A stretch of DNA of 64,000 nt from Rhodococcus sp. 14-2483-1-2. GTDB lineage: Bacteria > Actinomycetota > Actinomycetes > Mycobacteriales > Mycobacteriaceae. The position numbers and the translations under genes were made by a program. Numbering within the stretch: the stretch's first letter is position 1; every line of letters begins with the position of its first letter. Below, piece after piece: positions 16,835 to 25,151 of the stretch. The notes beneath the pieces are model-generated. The model did not search any database and was not told the DNA's origin. It saw only the letters and a list, made by a program, of their open reading frames with translations. The stretch spans positions 248,001 through 312,000 of the forward strand of contig NZ_NPFW01000022.1 of NCBI RefSeq assembly GCF_002259405.1. Direction: 5' to 3'.

Positions 16835-17842
16835 GTGATCGTCAACCGTCTCGCCGCCGTGCTCCTCGTCGCCGGACTCCTGGTCGCCTGTTCGGCGAAC
16901 ACCCCCGGCGCAGGATCCTCGGACTCCGTCGGCCCCCGCACCGCCGTCGTCGACGATCCGAATCCGGAACCCATCACCGACGATCCGGCAGAGGTACTTC
17001 CCGTCACCGTGACCGGATTCGACGGCGTCGCCGTCACGGTGACGGACAACAGCCGCATCGTCGCGGCCGACCAGTACGGCACGCTGGCCGAGACCGTCTT
17101 CGCGCTCGGACTCGGCGACAACCTCGTCGGACGTGACACGTCTGCTGCATTTCCTGCGGCCGAGAACGTGCCCGATGTCACCCCGACCGGCCATTCTCTG
17201 AGTGCCGAGGGGATTCTGGCGCTCTCGCCGACCGTCGTCCTGACCGACACCAGCATCGGTCCCCGCGCTGTGCAGGATCAGATCCGAGCCGCGGGCATTC
17301 CGGTCGTGTACTTCGACCCCACGCGCACTCTGGCAGGCGTCGCCACCCAGATCGAGGCCGTGGCAGCCGCTCTGGGTGTGCCCGACGCCGGTGCCGATCT
17401 CGCCGAACGAACGAACACCGAGATATCGGCAGCGGCGGACGCCACACCCGAGTCCACCGAACCACCGAAGATCGCGTTTCTGTACATGCGCGGCCCGGCG
17501 ATCAAGATGCTTGCCGGGCCCGGCTCCGGAGCGGATGCACTGATCGAGGCTCTCGGTGCCAGGGACGCAGGTGTCGAATCGGGTCTGACCGAACAATTCG
17601 TGCCGGTCACCAGCGAAGCCTTGATCGCCGCAGCACCCGACGTCATTCTGATGATGACCAAGGGCCTGGAATCGATCGGCGGAATCGAGGGTCTCGAGCA
17701 GATCCCCGGAATCGCTCAGACCCCCGCAGGCCGAGAACGCCGGGTGGTGGACATGGACGACGGCACCATCCTCAGTTTCGGCCCGAACACGGGAAAGGTG
17801 TTGGGCGCACTGTCGAAGGCCGTGTACGACCCGGCGTCATGA
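16835..17842 (+). CDS. hmuT: Haem ABC transporter substrate-binding lipoprotein HmuT
   Basis: Haem-binding lipoprotein on the outer face of the cytoplasmic membrane that delivers haem to HmuUV. The 335-residue protein has a lipoprotein signal with lipobox LVAC (acylated C19) and a periplasmic-binding-protein (BtuF/HmuT-like) fold, with segments such as SAEGILALSPTVVLTD and AAPDVILMMTKGLE. GTG at 16835 lacks a Shine-Dalgarno and follows a -10-like TAACCT inside an iron-box-like sequence, so leaderless, iron-repressed expression is inferred. The stop overlaps hmuU (ATGA). Confidence 0.92.
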   Translation: MIVNRLAAVLLVAGLLVACSANTPGAGSSDSVGPRTAVVDDPNPEPITDDPAEVLPVTVTGFDGVAVTVTDNSRIVAADQYGTLAETVFALGLGDNLVGRDTSAAFPAAENVPDVTPTGHSLSAEGILALSPTVVLTDTSIGPRAVQDQIRAAGIPVVYFDPTRTLAGVATQIEAVAAALGVPDAGADLAERTNTEISAAADATPESTEPPKIAFLYMRGPAIKMLAGPGSGADALIEALGARDAGVESGLTEQFVPVTSEALIAAAPDVILMMTKGLESIGGIEGLEQIPGIAQTPAGRERRVVDMDDGTILSFGPNTGKVLGALSKAVYDPAS

Positions 17843-18906
17843 CCGACCGCACACTCGCCGAACCGGGCACGGGCCGAGGACGGGTTCTCGCGACATTCGG
17901 AGCCCTCGTTGTGGCACTGGTGTGCCTGGCCCTGATCTCGGCCGTCGTGGGACAGGTGCCGACCACTCCGCTCGAAGTGCTGGGCAGCCTCGCGCATCGG
18001 GTGGGACTCGACATCGGCCCGATGCCGGCGCATCCCAGCGGCGAGGTGACGTTGTGGCAGGTCAGATTCCCGCGGCTGACTCTGGCAATCGTCGTCGGCG
18101 CGTGTCTGGGGTGCGCGGGCGCGCTGCTTCAAGGAGTGTTCGCCAATCCACTGGCAGAGCCGGGTGTCGTCGGAGTCTCCTCGGGCGCTGCCGTCGGTGC
18201 CAGCTCGGTGATCGTGCTCGGTGGCAGCTTCGCCGGAGTCTGGAGTGTGGCGTTCGCAGCATTCGTCGGCGGGCTGATCACCACGATCGCCGTGTATTTC
18301 CTCGCTCGCAACGCCGGCCGCACCGAAGTGGTGACTCTCATCCTCACCGGCGTTGCGGTCAATGCATTCGCCGGCGGTGTCATCGCGTTCTTCACGTTCG
18401 TCGCCAGTCCCGCCGCCCGCGATCAGATCGTGTTCTGGCAGTTGGGGTCGCTCGCCGGCGCAACCTGGCAGTCGGTGGCCGTGGTCGGCCCGCTCGCTCT
18501 GCTCGGAATCGGAGCCTCCCTGGCGATCGCCGGCCGACTCGACCTGCTTACGCTCGGGGAGAACGTGGCACGCCATCTGGGAGTGAACGTCGAACGACTC
18601 AGACAGTTCGCCATCGTCGTCGTCGCCTTGCTCGTCGCATCCGGCGTCGCGTTCACGGGGATCATCCTGTTCGTGGGTCTGGTGGTCCCGCACGCCATGC
18701 GGATGGTGCTCGGCCCCGCGCATCGACTGCTCATCCCGGCCAGCGCCCTCGCCGGGGCCGTCGTGCTGCTCGCTGCCGATCTCGTCACCCGGACCCTCGT
18801 AGCGAACGTCGACCTGCCGCTCGGCATGGTCACCTCACTGGCGGGTGCCCCGTTCTTCTTCTGGCTGCTCCGCCGTACCCGTGCTCGCCAGGGCGGCTGG
18901 GCGTGA
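17839..18906 (+). CDS. hmuU: Haem ABC transporter permease HmuU (FecCD family)
   Basis: Membrane permease of the haem importer, 355 residues, with about nine to ten hydrophobic segments typical of FecCD/BtuC permeases. Family signatures include RLPR-like RFPRLTLAIVVGACLG, NPLAEPGVVGVSSGAAVG and FVGLVVPHAMRMVLG, the last being the loop that contacts the ATPase. ATG overlaps the hmuT stop and the TGA overlaps the hmuV GTG, so the three are translated as a coupled operon. Confidence 0.95.
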   Translation: MTDRTLAEPGTGRGRVLATFGALVVALVCLALISAVVGQVPTTPLEVLGSLAHRVGLDIGPMPAHPSGEVTLWQVRFPRLTLAIVVGACLGCAGALLQGVFANPLAEPGVVGVSSGAAVGASSVIVLGGSFAGVWSVAFAAFVGGLITTIAVYFLARNAGRTEVVTLILTGVAVNAFAGGVIAFFTFVASPAARDQIVFWQLGSLAGATWQSVAVVGPLALLGIGASLAIAGRLDLLTLGENVARHLGVNVERLRQFAIVVVALLVASGVAFTGIILFVGLVVPHAMRMVLGPAHRLLIPASALAGAVVLLAADLVTRTLVANVDLPLGMVTSLAGAPFFFWLLRRTRARQGGWA

Positions 18907-19751
18907 CGAAACGAATCGGCGCGGCGCGGCGCGAGATCCCGGCCACCCCCGAACCGGGTTCGAGCACCCTCGTCGCCCGCGGAGTCTCCGCACGGCGCGG
19001 GGATGCGACGGTGTTGTCCGACGTCCACCTCGACGTGGTCGCGGGCGAGATCTTGGCGCTGGTGGGCCCCAACGGCGCCGGCAAATCGACGCTGCTCTCC
19101 GTTCTGGCGGGAGACACCGACCCCAGCGCCGGATCGGTTCTACTGGGCGACGAACCACTGACCCGCTTCCGCACGGTCGATGTGGCCAGGCGACGCGCTG
19201 TGCTGCCTCAGCAACACGGCGTCGGGTTCGCGTTCTCGGCCGGCCAGATCGTCCGAATGGGTCGAGCCCCCTGGGTCGGTACATCGGCAGCGCGCTACGA
19301 CGACGACCGCGTTGCCGCAGCCATGTCCGCGTGCGATGTAGCGGATTTCTCGCACCGACCGTTCGCGTCGCTCTCCGGTGGCGAGCAGGCCCGGGTTGCG
19401 CTGGCGCGCGTCGTGGCCCAGGACACCGCGACGATCATGCTGGACGAGCCCACTGCCGCTCTCGACCTGGGCCATCAGGAGTCGGTGATGGCCGTGGTGC
19501 GCTCACTCGCTGCCGCGGGCCGTGCGGTGGTCGTCGTGCTGCACGATCTCGGCCTCGCGGCGGCCTACGCCGACCGCGTCGCCATCCTGGACTCGGGTGA
19601 ACTGATTGCAACCGGTCCGCCGCGGGAGGTGCTGACCGCCGAGCGGCTGGCCCGGGTCTACCGGCACCCCGTCGACGTATTCGATCATCCGGACACGGGC
19701 GAACAGTTGGTGGTTCCCCACCGTGTCAGAAACCCTCCAGCACGGAATTGA
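18903..19751 (+). CDS. hmuV: Haem ABC transporter ATP-binding protein HmuV
   Basis: Cytoplasmic ATPase of the haem importer, 282 residues. Walker A GPNGAGKS is at 55-62, followed by the signature LSGGEQARVALAR, Walker B TIMLDEPT and the switch His in VVLHDLGLA. The GTG at 18903 overlaps the hmuU stop (GTGA), which decides the start despite an open frame upstream. The last 26 bases overlap the 3' end of the convergent Rv2137c-like gene. Confidence 0.95.
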   Translation: MTKRIGAARREIPATPEPGSSTLVARGVSARRGDATVLSDVHLDVVAGEILALVGPNGAGKSTLLSVLAGDTDPSAGSVLLGDEPLTRFRTVDVARRRAVLPQQHGVGFAFSAGQIVRMGRAPWVGTSAARYDDDRVAAAMSACDVADFSHRPFASLSGGEQARVALARVVAQDTATIMLDEPTAALDLGHQESVMAVVRSLAAAGRAVVVVLHDLGLAAAYADRVAILDSGELIATGPPREVLTAERLARVYRHPVDVFDHPDTGEQLVVPHRVRNPPARN

Positions 19752-20091
19752 CCCGGTTGAAGAAGGCACGTACTGCTGTGGTGTCCCGCTGTGACGTATC
19801 GGACAGCTGCTGCGCATGAGCGACCGCGTCACGCACCACACCGACGATGCTGCGCTCGTCCGTCAGATCGACCTCGGTCACCGAGTGCTCGGCCACCGCT
19901 TCGACCTCGGACCGGTCCGGCACAGGAGATTGCACATCGGCGCGGTATATCTCCACGTACAGGGTGCTTCGATGCACACGAAACGCGAACGCTCGGCCGT
20001 CGTCGGTGCGCCCGAAGCCGTTCGGATGCGTTCCGGCGTTCACTTCCTCGACGACGAAGTGTGTTTCCTCGGTTCCCACGTCCACTCCCAT
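19726..20091 (-). CDS. Conserved actinobacterial protein (Rv2137c-like)
   Basis: Small soluble protein of 121 residues in the place of M. tuberculosis Rv2137c; function unknown. It has a compact alpha/beta look (HFVVEEVNAG, LYVEIYRADV, SIVGVVRDAV) with no signal peptide or membrane segment. ATG at 20091 is preferred over an in-frame GTG at 20100 because GAGGTGA lies about 9 bases upstream. Its 3' end overlaps hmuV by 26 bases on the opposite strand, and it is divergent from the lipoprotein gene downstream. Confidence 0.75.
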   Translation of the reverse strand: MGVDVGTEETHFVVEEVNAGTHPNGFGRTDDGRAFAFRVHRSTLYVEIYRADVQSPVPDRSEVEAVAEHSVTEVDLTDERSIVGVVRDAVAHAQQLSDTSQRDTTAVRAFFNRVNSVLEGF

Positions 20092-20251
20092 GTCGTGCAC
20101 TCACCTCGGACGATCACGCTACCGCGTCCTCGGATGCGACCGGACGACAACCGATCCGGCGTGGTCGATTTCGCCGAGATCGCTGCGCGCTGGTACAGAT
20201 GTGGCAACGCCTCCACAGGCAGCGTCTTCTCGAGGAAGTAGGTTCGGCCTC

Positions 20252-21277
20252 ATGCGAACACCGTCGGCTCGTTCGATTCGAGCGGCAGTCGCGTCTGCGC
20301 TCGCCGTCGTCACCGTCCTGTCGATCGGCGGGTGCTCCAGCGACGACGAGAACGCCGAAGACATCTCCGTCGAACCCCGACCGCCGGCCGAGTCCCCCGA
20401 GGCGACCGTGACCCCCGCCGGAACCGTCAGCGCGTTCGCGCCCGTGGACGCCCTCACGTTCGACCCCGCCACCCGCACCCTGGTGGCGCTGACCGACGCA
20501 TCGACAACCGTGACTCTGGTCCGCGACGGAGCCACGGCGCAGACCCGGGTGGTCGATCTGGGCTCCACGGGAGCAGCACTCGTCGCCGGGCGGGACTCGA
20601 CAGTGCTGGTGCCCATGGACGGCGCCGTCGCGAGGGTCGCCGTGGCGGACGGACAGCGCACCGACGTGCCTGTCGACGGTGACGCATTGTCCGCAGCAGA
20701 CCTGCCCGACGGAACGACGGCCGTCGGCGACGACACCGGAGCGGTCCGCGTTCTCGACACGAGCGGTCAGGTCACCACCACGGTCTCCGGCGGCAACGTG
20801 ACCTCGGCCGATGCTCTGGCCAGCACACCGAACGGGGTCTCGGTTCTCGATCGTCGCCAGACGTCGGTGACCGACCTGAACCTGGACGACGGCACCCTCG
20901 GAGTGGCCCTGCGCGCAGGCGAAGGTGCCGCGGAGATGACGAGCGACGAGTTCGGACGCCTGTTGGTCACCGATTCGACCGGGACCGAGTTGCTCGTCTT
21001 CACTTCGCACGACCTGCTGATGCGGCAACGGTTTCCGGTCGGGTCGCAGCCGTGGGCGATCGCCTACGATGAGCAGTCCGGTGTCGCATGGGTGACGCTT
21101 CCCGCGTCCAACGAGGTGGTCGGGTACACACTCGACACCGGAATTCCGGTCGAGGCCGAGCGGTTGGCCACTGTGCGGCAGCCGAATTCGGTTGCTGTCG
21201 ACGCCGACACCGGCGACCTGTACGTGGGTTCGGCAACCGGTGACGGACTGCAGCGGATCCCTGCTGCCGGTCGTTGA
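20252..21277 (+). CDS. LppL-like lipoprotein, beta-propeller type
   Basis: Predicted lipoprotein of 341 residues, in the position of M. tuberculosis lppL (Rv2138). The signal peptide (residues 1-27) ends in the lipobox IGGC, with C28 acylated. The mature part is a run of short repeats such as LTFDPATRTLVALTD, GVSVLDRRQTSVTDL and AVDADTGDLYVGSATGD, the pattern of a WD40/NHL-like beta-propeller on the cell surface. Partner and ligand are unknown. The frame is open upstream of the ATG, but only this start gives a signal peptide. Confidence 0.85.
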   Translation: MRTPSARSIRAAVASALAVVTVLSIGGCSSDDENAEDISVEPRPPAESPEATVTPAGTVSAFAPVDALTFDPATRTLVALTDASTTVTLVRDGATAQTRVVDLGSTGAALVAGRDSTVLVPMDGAVARVAVADGQRTDVPVDGDALSAADLPDGTTAVGDDTGAVRVLDTSGQVTTTVSGGNVTSADALASTPNGVSVLDRRQTSVTDLNLDDGTLGVALRAGEGAAEMTSDEFGRLLVTDSTGTELLVFTSHDLLMRQRFPVGSQPWAIAYDEQSGVAWVTLPASNEVVGYTLDTGIPVEAERLATVRQPNSVAVDADTGDLYVGSATGDGLQRIPAAGR

Positions 21278-21290
21278 CCTACAGGGACCG

Positions 21291-21352
21291 AGGAGTGGAG
21301 CCTGCAGGAACGACCGATAGGGCAGGAGTGGAGCCTGCAGGAACGACCGATA
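21291..21352. repeat. Tandem pair of a dispersed intergenic repeat
   Basis: Two identical 29-base copies, 21291-21319 and 21324-21352, separated by 4 bases. The core is GAGTGGAGCCTGCAGGAAC followed by GACCGATA. A related copy lies at 49733-49755, also in an intergenic gap. The element has no open reading frame and sits in the gap before the DUF5703 gene. Function unknown. Confidence 0.8.
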
Positions 21353-21368
21353 CGGACTGAGGAGGCAT

Positions 21369-21629
21369 ATGGACGCGCATGACAATTCGGCACCTGGGCG
21401 CGCGAAGATGCCCGTCGGATGGGAAGTGTCTCCGTCCGACGATTGGGAGTACGTGCCGTTGCGGCTGCCACCGGATGTGACCCGTGTGACAGCTTCCATG
21501 CGCCTGGCGATTCAGGCCGAGTTCGGCGGCTGGGAACTGTCGCGGGTTCGGCTGTACACGGACGGCAGCAGGCGTGTGTTGCTCAAACGCAAGAAGACCG
21601 CGCATCACATCCCCGAGCCCGGAATCTGA
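21369..21629 (+). CDS. DUF5703 family protein
   Basis: Small conserved protein of 86 residues with no signal peptide. The core [20 protein letters not shown]...[25 protein letters not shown] is typical of the DUF5703 family in mycolate actinobacteria, with a basic tail. A strong Shine-Dalgarno (GAGGAGG) precedes the ATG. It sits between the LppL-like gene and pyrD in the same orientation. Function unknown. Confidence 0.85.
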   Translation: MDAHDNSAPGRAKMPVGWEVSPSDDWEYVPLRLPPDVTRVTASMRLAIQAEFGGWELSRVRLYTDGSRRVLLKRKKTAHHIPEPGI

Positions 21630-21712
21630 GCATTTCGCAGTACTGTTCGACCGCACGATCGTTGAAACCGCAGTATGTGTTCGACCGAGCCAGATCGACC
21701 GGAGAGAAGACC

Positions 21713-22795
21713 GTGGGAGACCGTCTGTACCGAGTTCTGTTGCGCCTGATGTTCCTCGTTCCACCGGAGAGGATTCATCACCTGGCGTTTCGGGTGCTCC
21801 GCGTCGTCGCCGTGGTGCCGCCGCTCCGCTACCTGGCCGAGAAGATGTTCGTGGTCGACGATCCGCGACTGCGCTCGACGGTGTTCGGCGTCGACTTCCC
21901 GGCTCCGCTCGGTCTCGCGGCCGGCTTCGACAAGAATGCCGACGGTATCGATGCGTGGGGGCCCATCGGATTCGGTTTCGCCGAGATCGGCACCGTGACA
22001 GCGCAGAGCCAGCCGGGTAATCCGACGCCTCGACTGTTCCGATTGCCTCAGGACCGCGCCATCGTCAACCGCATGGGCTTCAACAACCACGGTGCCGAGC
22101 ACGCCGCCCAGCGTGTCCGGGCCAGGCGCACCGGTATCCCGATCGGTGCCAACATCGGCAAGACCAAGATCGTGGAGCCGGTCGGTGCTGCCGCGGACTA
22201 CACGGCCAGCGCTCGGCTGCTGGGCCCGTTGGCGGACTTCGTGGTCGTCAATGTCAGCTCCCCCAACACCCCTGGACTACGTGACCTTCAGGCAGTCGAA
22301 TCGCTGCGGCCGATCCTGGAGGCGGTTCAGTCCGTGGTGACGGTCCCGGTACTGGTCAAGATCGCCCCAGACCTGTCCGACGAGGACATCGACGCCGTGG
22401 CCGACCTGGCCGTCGAACTCGGTCTCGACGGGATCGTGGCCACCAACACGACGATCTCCCGCGCCGGTCTGCGGACCGACGCCGACGTGGTCGCCGCAGC
22501 AGGGGCAGGTGGCCTGTCCGGTGCTCCGCTGGCCGACCGCTCGCTCGAGGTGCTCAGACGTCTGTACCGGCGTGTGGGAACGCGTCTGACGCTGATCTCC
22601 GTCGGCGGTATCGAGACCGAGGCGCAGGCGTGGGAACGCATCACCGCGGGCGCGTCACTGGTGCAGGGCTACACCGGGTTCATCTACGGCGGCCCGCTGT
22701 GGATCAAGAGCATTCACCGTGGATTGGCGGCTCGGCTGGAGGAACACGGGTTCGCCACGATCAGCGATGCGGTGGGCTCGGCGAACCAGTCCTGA
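21713..22795 (+). CDS. pyrD: Quinone-dependent dihydroorotate dehydrogenase
   Basis: Membrane-associated class 2 dihydroorotate dehydrogenase, oxidising dihydroorotate to orotate in pyrimidine synthesis and passing electrons to menaquinone. The 360-residue protein has the class 2 N-terminal helical extension ([19 protein letters not shown]) for membrane contact. FMN and substrate motifs follow: [41 protein letters not shown] and SVGGIETE. The GTG at 21713 follows GGAGAG by 6-7 bases. A strong hairpin lies immediately after the stop. Confidence 0.96.
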   Translation: MGDRLYRVLLRLMFLVPPERIHHLAFRVLRVVAVVPPLRYLAEKMFVVDDPRLRSTVFGVDFPAPLGLAAGFDKNADGIDAWGPIGFGFAEIGTVTAQSQPGNPTPRLFRLPQDRAIVNRMGFNNHGAEHAAQRVRARRTGIPIGANIGKTKIVEPVGAAADYTASARLLGPLADFVVVNVSSPNTPGLRDLQAVESLRPILEAVQSVVTVPVLVKIAPDLSDEDIDAVADLAVELGLDGIVATNTTISRAGLRTDADVVAAAGAGGLSGAPLADRSLEVLRRLYRRVGTRLTLISVGGIETEAQAWERITAGASLVQGYTGFIYGGPLWIKSIHRGLAARLEEHGFATISDAVGSANQS

Positions 22796-22797
22796 AC

Positions 22798-22833
22798 CGT
22801 CGGGTGTCGAAACGAATCTTCCGACACCCGACG
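22798..22833. terminator. Hairpin between convergent pyrD and PEBP genes
   Basis: A perfect 12-base stem, CGTCGGGTGTCG pairing with CGACACCCGACG, with a 12-base loop, begins 2 bases after the pyrD stop. There is no T-run, so it would act as a stem-only or bidirectional terminator for the two converging genes. Confidence 0.7.
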
Positions 22834-22840
22834 ATCGATC

Positions 22841-23368
22841 TCAGGCCTCGTAGATGCCGGTGAGGACCGCACGGCCGATGGCGTGCGAGAACAGATTGAA
22901 GCCGAGGTAGGCCGGGGTGGCCGTCTCGTCCACTTCGAGCCGTTCGACGTCCACCGCGTGAACCACGATGAAGTAGCGGTGCGGGCCGTGGCCTGCGGGC
23001 GGAGCCGCACCGATGTAGCGGAACAGACCGGCGTCGTTCTTGAGCGTCACCGCGGTGCTGGGAACCCCGGTCCCGCCGTCGTCGCCCGCGCCGGACACCA
23101 GTGAGGTCGTCCCGACGGGGATGTTCGCCACTGCCCAGTGCCAGAAGCCGGATGCCGTCGGCGCGTCGGGGTCGTAGACGGTGACGGCGAAGCTCTTGGT
23201 GCCTTCGGGGAATCCGGACCAGGACAGCTGCGGAGAGTTGTCGTGCCCACCGGCTCCCATGATTCCACTGACCTGCTGAGCGGCCAATGTCTGGCCGTCC
23301 TCGACGTCCTCGGACGTCAACTCGAAGGACGGTAGGTCCGGAAGCGAGTCGTATGGGTTGTACGCCAC
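22841..23368 (-). CDS. YbhB/YbcL family Raf kinase inhibitor-like (PEBP) protein
   Basis: Phosphatidylethanolamine-binding-protein fold, 175 residues, matching the Rv2140c (TB18.6) position. Seen motifs are the first conserved region [17 protein letters not shown] and the second [13 protein letters not shown], which line the anion-binding pocket. No signal peptide, so cytoplasmic. Its physiological ligand in actinobacteria is not settled. It is followed 16 bases upstream by the M20 peptidase on the same strand. Confidence 0.93.
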   Translation of the reverse strand: MAYNPYDSLPDLPSFELTSEDVEDGQTLAAQQVSGIMGAGGHDNSPQLSWSGFPEGTKSFAVTVYDPDAPTASGFWHWAVANIPVGTTSLVSGAGDDGGTGVPSTAVTLKNDAGLFRYIGAAPPAGHGPHRYFIVVHAVDVERLEVDETATPAYLGFNLFSHAIGRAVLTGIYEA

Positions 23369-23384
23369 GATGGTTCCTTTCGTA

Positions 23385-24755
23385 TCAGCTGTGCAGCAAG
23401 AAGTGTTCGAGTACCTGTGTACCGAACTCCAACGATTCCACGGGTACTCGTTCGTCGATGCCGTGAAACAACGCCGCGAAATCCAGTTCCGGTGGCAACT
23501 TCAGTGGAGCGAAGCCGAAGCAGCGAATACCGATGCGCGCGAACGCTTTTGCATCGGTGCCACCGGACAGCATGTAAGGAACAGTTCGACCGTTCGGGTC
23601 GTGTGCCAAGACGGCGTCGTTCATCGCATCGACGAGATCGCCGTCGAAGGTGGTCTCGTACGGTTCGAGTTTCGTGATCCACTCGCGTTCGACGTTCGGG
23701 CCGATCAACTCGTCGACCTCCTTCTCGAAGGCCGCCTGCCGGCCCGGCAACACTCGGCAGTCCACCACTGCCGTCGCCGTCTGCGGAATCACGTTGGCCT
23801 TGTAGCCGGCCGAGAGCATCGTCGGGTTCGCGGTGTCGCGCAGGGTCGCTCCGACGATGCGCGCGATGCTGCCGAGCTTGAGCAGGGTGCCGTCGATGTC
23901 CGGTGACGTCGGGTCGAAATCGAGACCCGATTCCTCCGAGACGGCCTGCAGAAACTGCGAGACCGATTCGGTGAGCACCAAAGGGAACGTGTGATTGCCC
24001 AGTTTGGCCACTGCCTCGGCCAGGTACGTCACGGCGTTGTCGTCGTGCAGGAACGATCCGTGCCCGGCCCGAGCCTTTGCCGTCAGCCGCATCCAGGCCA
24101 GGCTCTTCTCCGCCGTCTCGACCATGTAGAGCCGCTTCTCGGTGCCGTCCGGGCGCGCGACGGTCAGGGAGAAGCCGCCGACCTCGCCGACCGCCTCGGT
24201 GACGCCCTCGAACAGATCCGGTCGATTGTCGACCAACCAGTGGGATCCGTACTTGCCGCCTGCCTCTTCGTCGGCCAGGAACGCGAACAGGATGTCGCGG
24301 GGTGGGACGGTTCCGTTGGACTTGAACTGGCGGGCCAGCGCGAGAGCCATGCCGACCATGTCCTTCATGTCCACTGCTCCCCGGCCCCACACGTACCCGT
24401 CCTCGACGGCCCCGGAGAACGGATGCACGCTCCAGTCGGCGGGTTCGGCGGGCACGACGTCCAGGTGTCCGTGGAGCAGCAGCGCGCCTCGAGAGGAGTC
24501 CGACCCGCGCAGCCACGCGAACACGTTGCCTCGACCGGGGGCCCCGGACTCGACGTACTCCGTCTCGTACCCCACCTCCTCGAGCTTGCTCGCCACCCAC
24601 TCGGCACATTCCTTCTCGCCGACCGTGGTGTCGAGCTCCCCCGTGTTCGAGGTGTCGAACCGGATGAGGGAACTGACGAGATCCACGACTTCGTCGAGGG
24701 CAACGGTGGCGTCGATATCGGTTGTGTTTCCGGGATTGCTCACATCGTTGGGCAC
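23385..24755 (-). CDS. M20/M25/M40 family metallopeptidase
   Basis: Dinuclear zinc amidohydrolase of the M20 family, 456 residues, in the Rv2141c position. Metal and catalytic motifs are [20 protein letters not shown] and ADEEAGG (catalytic Glu next to a metal Glu), with a dimerisation lid domain in the middle and the late His in [12 protein letters not shown]. It probably cleaves dipeptides or acylated amino acids in the cytoplasm; the substrate cannot be told. GTG at 24755 follows AGGA by 7 bases; a GTG at 24743 is an alternative. Confidence 0.92.
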   Translation of the reverse strand: MPNDVSNPGNTTDIDATVALDEVVDLVSSLIRFDTSNTGELDTTVGEKECAEWVASKLEEVGYETEYVESGAPGRGNVFAWLRGSDSSRGALLLHGHLDVVPAEPADWSVHPFSGAVEDGYVWGRGAVDMKDMVGMALALARQFKSNGTVPPRDILFAFLADEEAGGKYGSHWLVDNRPDLFEGVTEAVGEVGGFSLTVARPDGTEKRLYMVETAEKSLAWMRLTAKARAGHGSFLHDDNAVTYLAEAVAKLGNHTFPLVLTESVSQFLQAVSEESGLDFDPTSPDIDGTLLKLGSIARIVGATLRDTANPTMLSAGYKANVIPQTATAVVDCRVLPGRQAAFEKEVDELIGPNVEREWITKLEPYETTFDGDLVDAMNDAVLAHDPNGRTVPYMLSGGTDAKAFARIGIRCFGFAPLKLPPELDFAALFHGIDERVPVESLEFGTQVLEHFLLHS

Positions 24756-24828
24756 ACGTCGTTCCTACCACCAGAATCCGCTCCGGGCACCATGAGAAAC
24801 GGCCTCGAGCATGAACTGACGTGGGGAT

Positions 24829-24856
24829 TTGGGTTATCGGGAACCCGTCGGATAAT
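24829..24856 (+). promoter_or_regulatory. Candidate promoter for tRNA-Leu
   Basis: TTGGGT (24829-24834) and GATAAT (24851-24856) are separated by 16 bases, a reasonable sigma-70-type promoter, about 60 bases upstream of the mature tRNA end. Confidence 0.45.
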
Positions 24857-24920
24857 CTTACGCAGCACACAGCGGCCGGCTGTGAAAGCAACAAAAGAAT
24901 ATGCGGCAGTGGTCGCACTT

Positions 24921-25006
24921 GTCCGAGTGGCGGAATGGCAGACGCGCTAGCTTGAGGTGCTAGTGTCCTATTAACGGACGTGGGGGTTCAAGTCCCCCCT
25001 CGGACA
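24921..25006 (+). tRNA. tRNA-Leu (anticodon GAG)
   Basis: A class II tRNA of 86 bases. The acceptor stem GTCCGAG pairs with CTCGGAC, followed by discriminator A. The anticodon arm CTAGC-TTGAGGT-GCTAG has anticodon GAG, reading CUC and CUU. A long variable arm (GTCC...GGAC) and a T arm GGGGG-TTCAAGT-CCCCC are present. CCA is not encoded. A rho-independent terminator follows 61 bases downstream. Confidence 0.97.
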
Positions 25007-25067
25007 CCGTCTGAAAGATGTAGCCAGACAGAGATTTTCACAGATCTGAGTTGAGACAGACGAAACG

Positions 25068-25098
25068 GACCCTGATTCTTCGGAATCGGGGTCTTTTT
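25068..25098 (+). terminator. Rho-independent terminator after tRNA-Leu
   Basis: The stem GACCCTGATTC/GAATCGGGGTC (11 pairs with one G-T) has the tetraloop TTCG and is followed by five T residues, a textbook intrinsic terminator. It separates the tRNA from the SDR gene that starts at 25152. Confidence 0.92.
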
Positions 25099-25151
25099 CG
25101 TTCTGCACTCGCTTCTTTCGGCTCGAAGGGGCCGATGCTAGGAGACCGACG

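Noticed and set aside
21268-21316. Inverted repeat CGGTCGTT/AACGACCG as a terminator after the LppL-like gene
   Set aside because: The loop is more than 30 bases and the right arm is simply part of the dispersed repeat; too weak to call.
21291-21352. Short repeat pair as a CRISPR remnant
   Set aside because: Only two copies separated by 4 bases, no spacers, no cas genes, and a third copy stands alone elsewhere.
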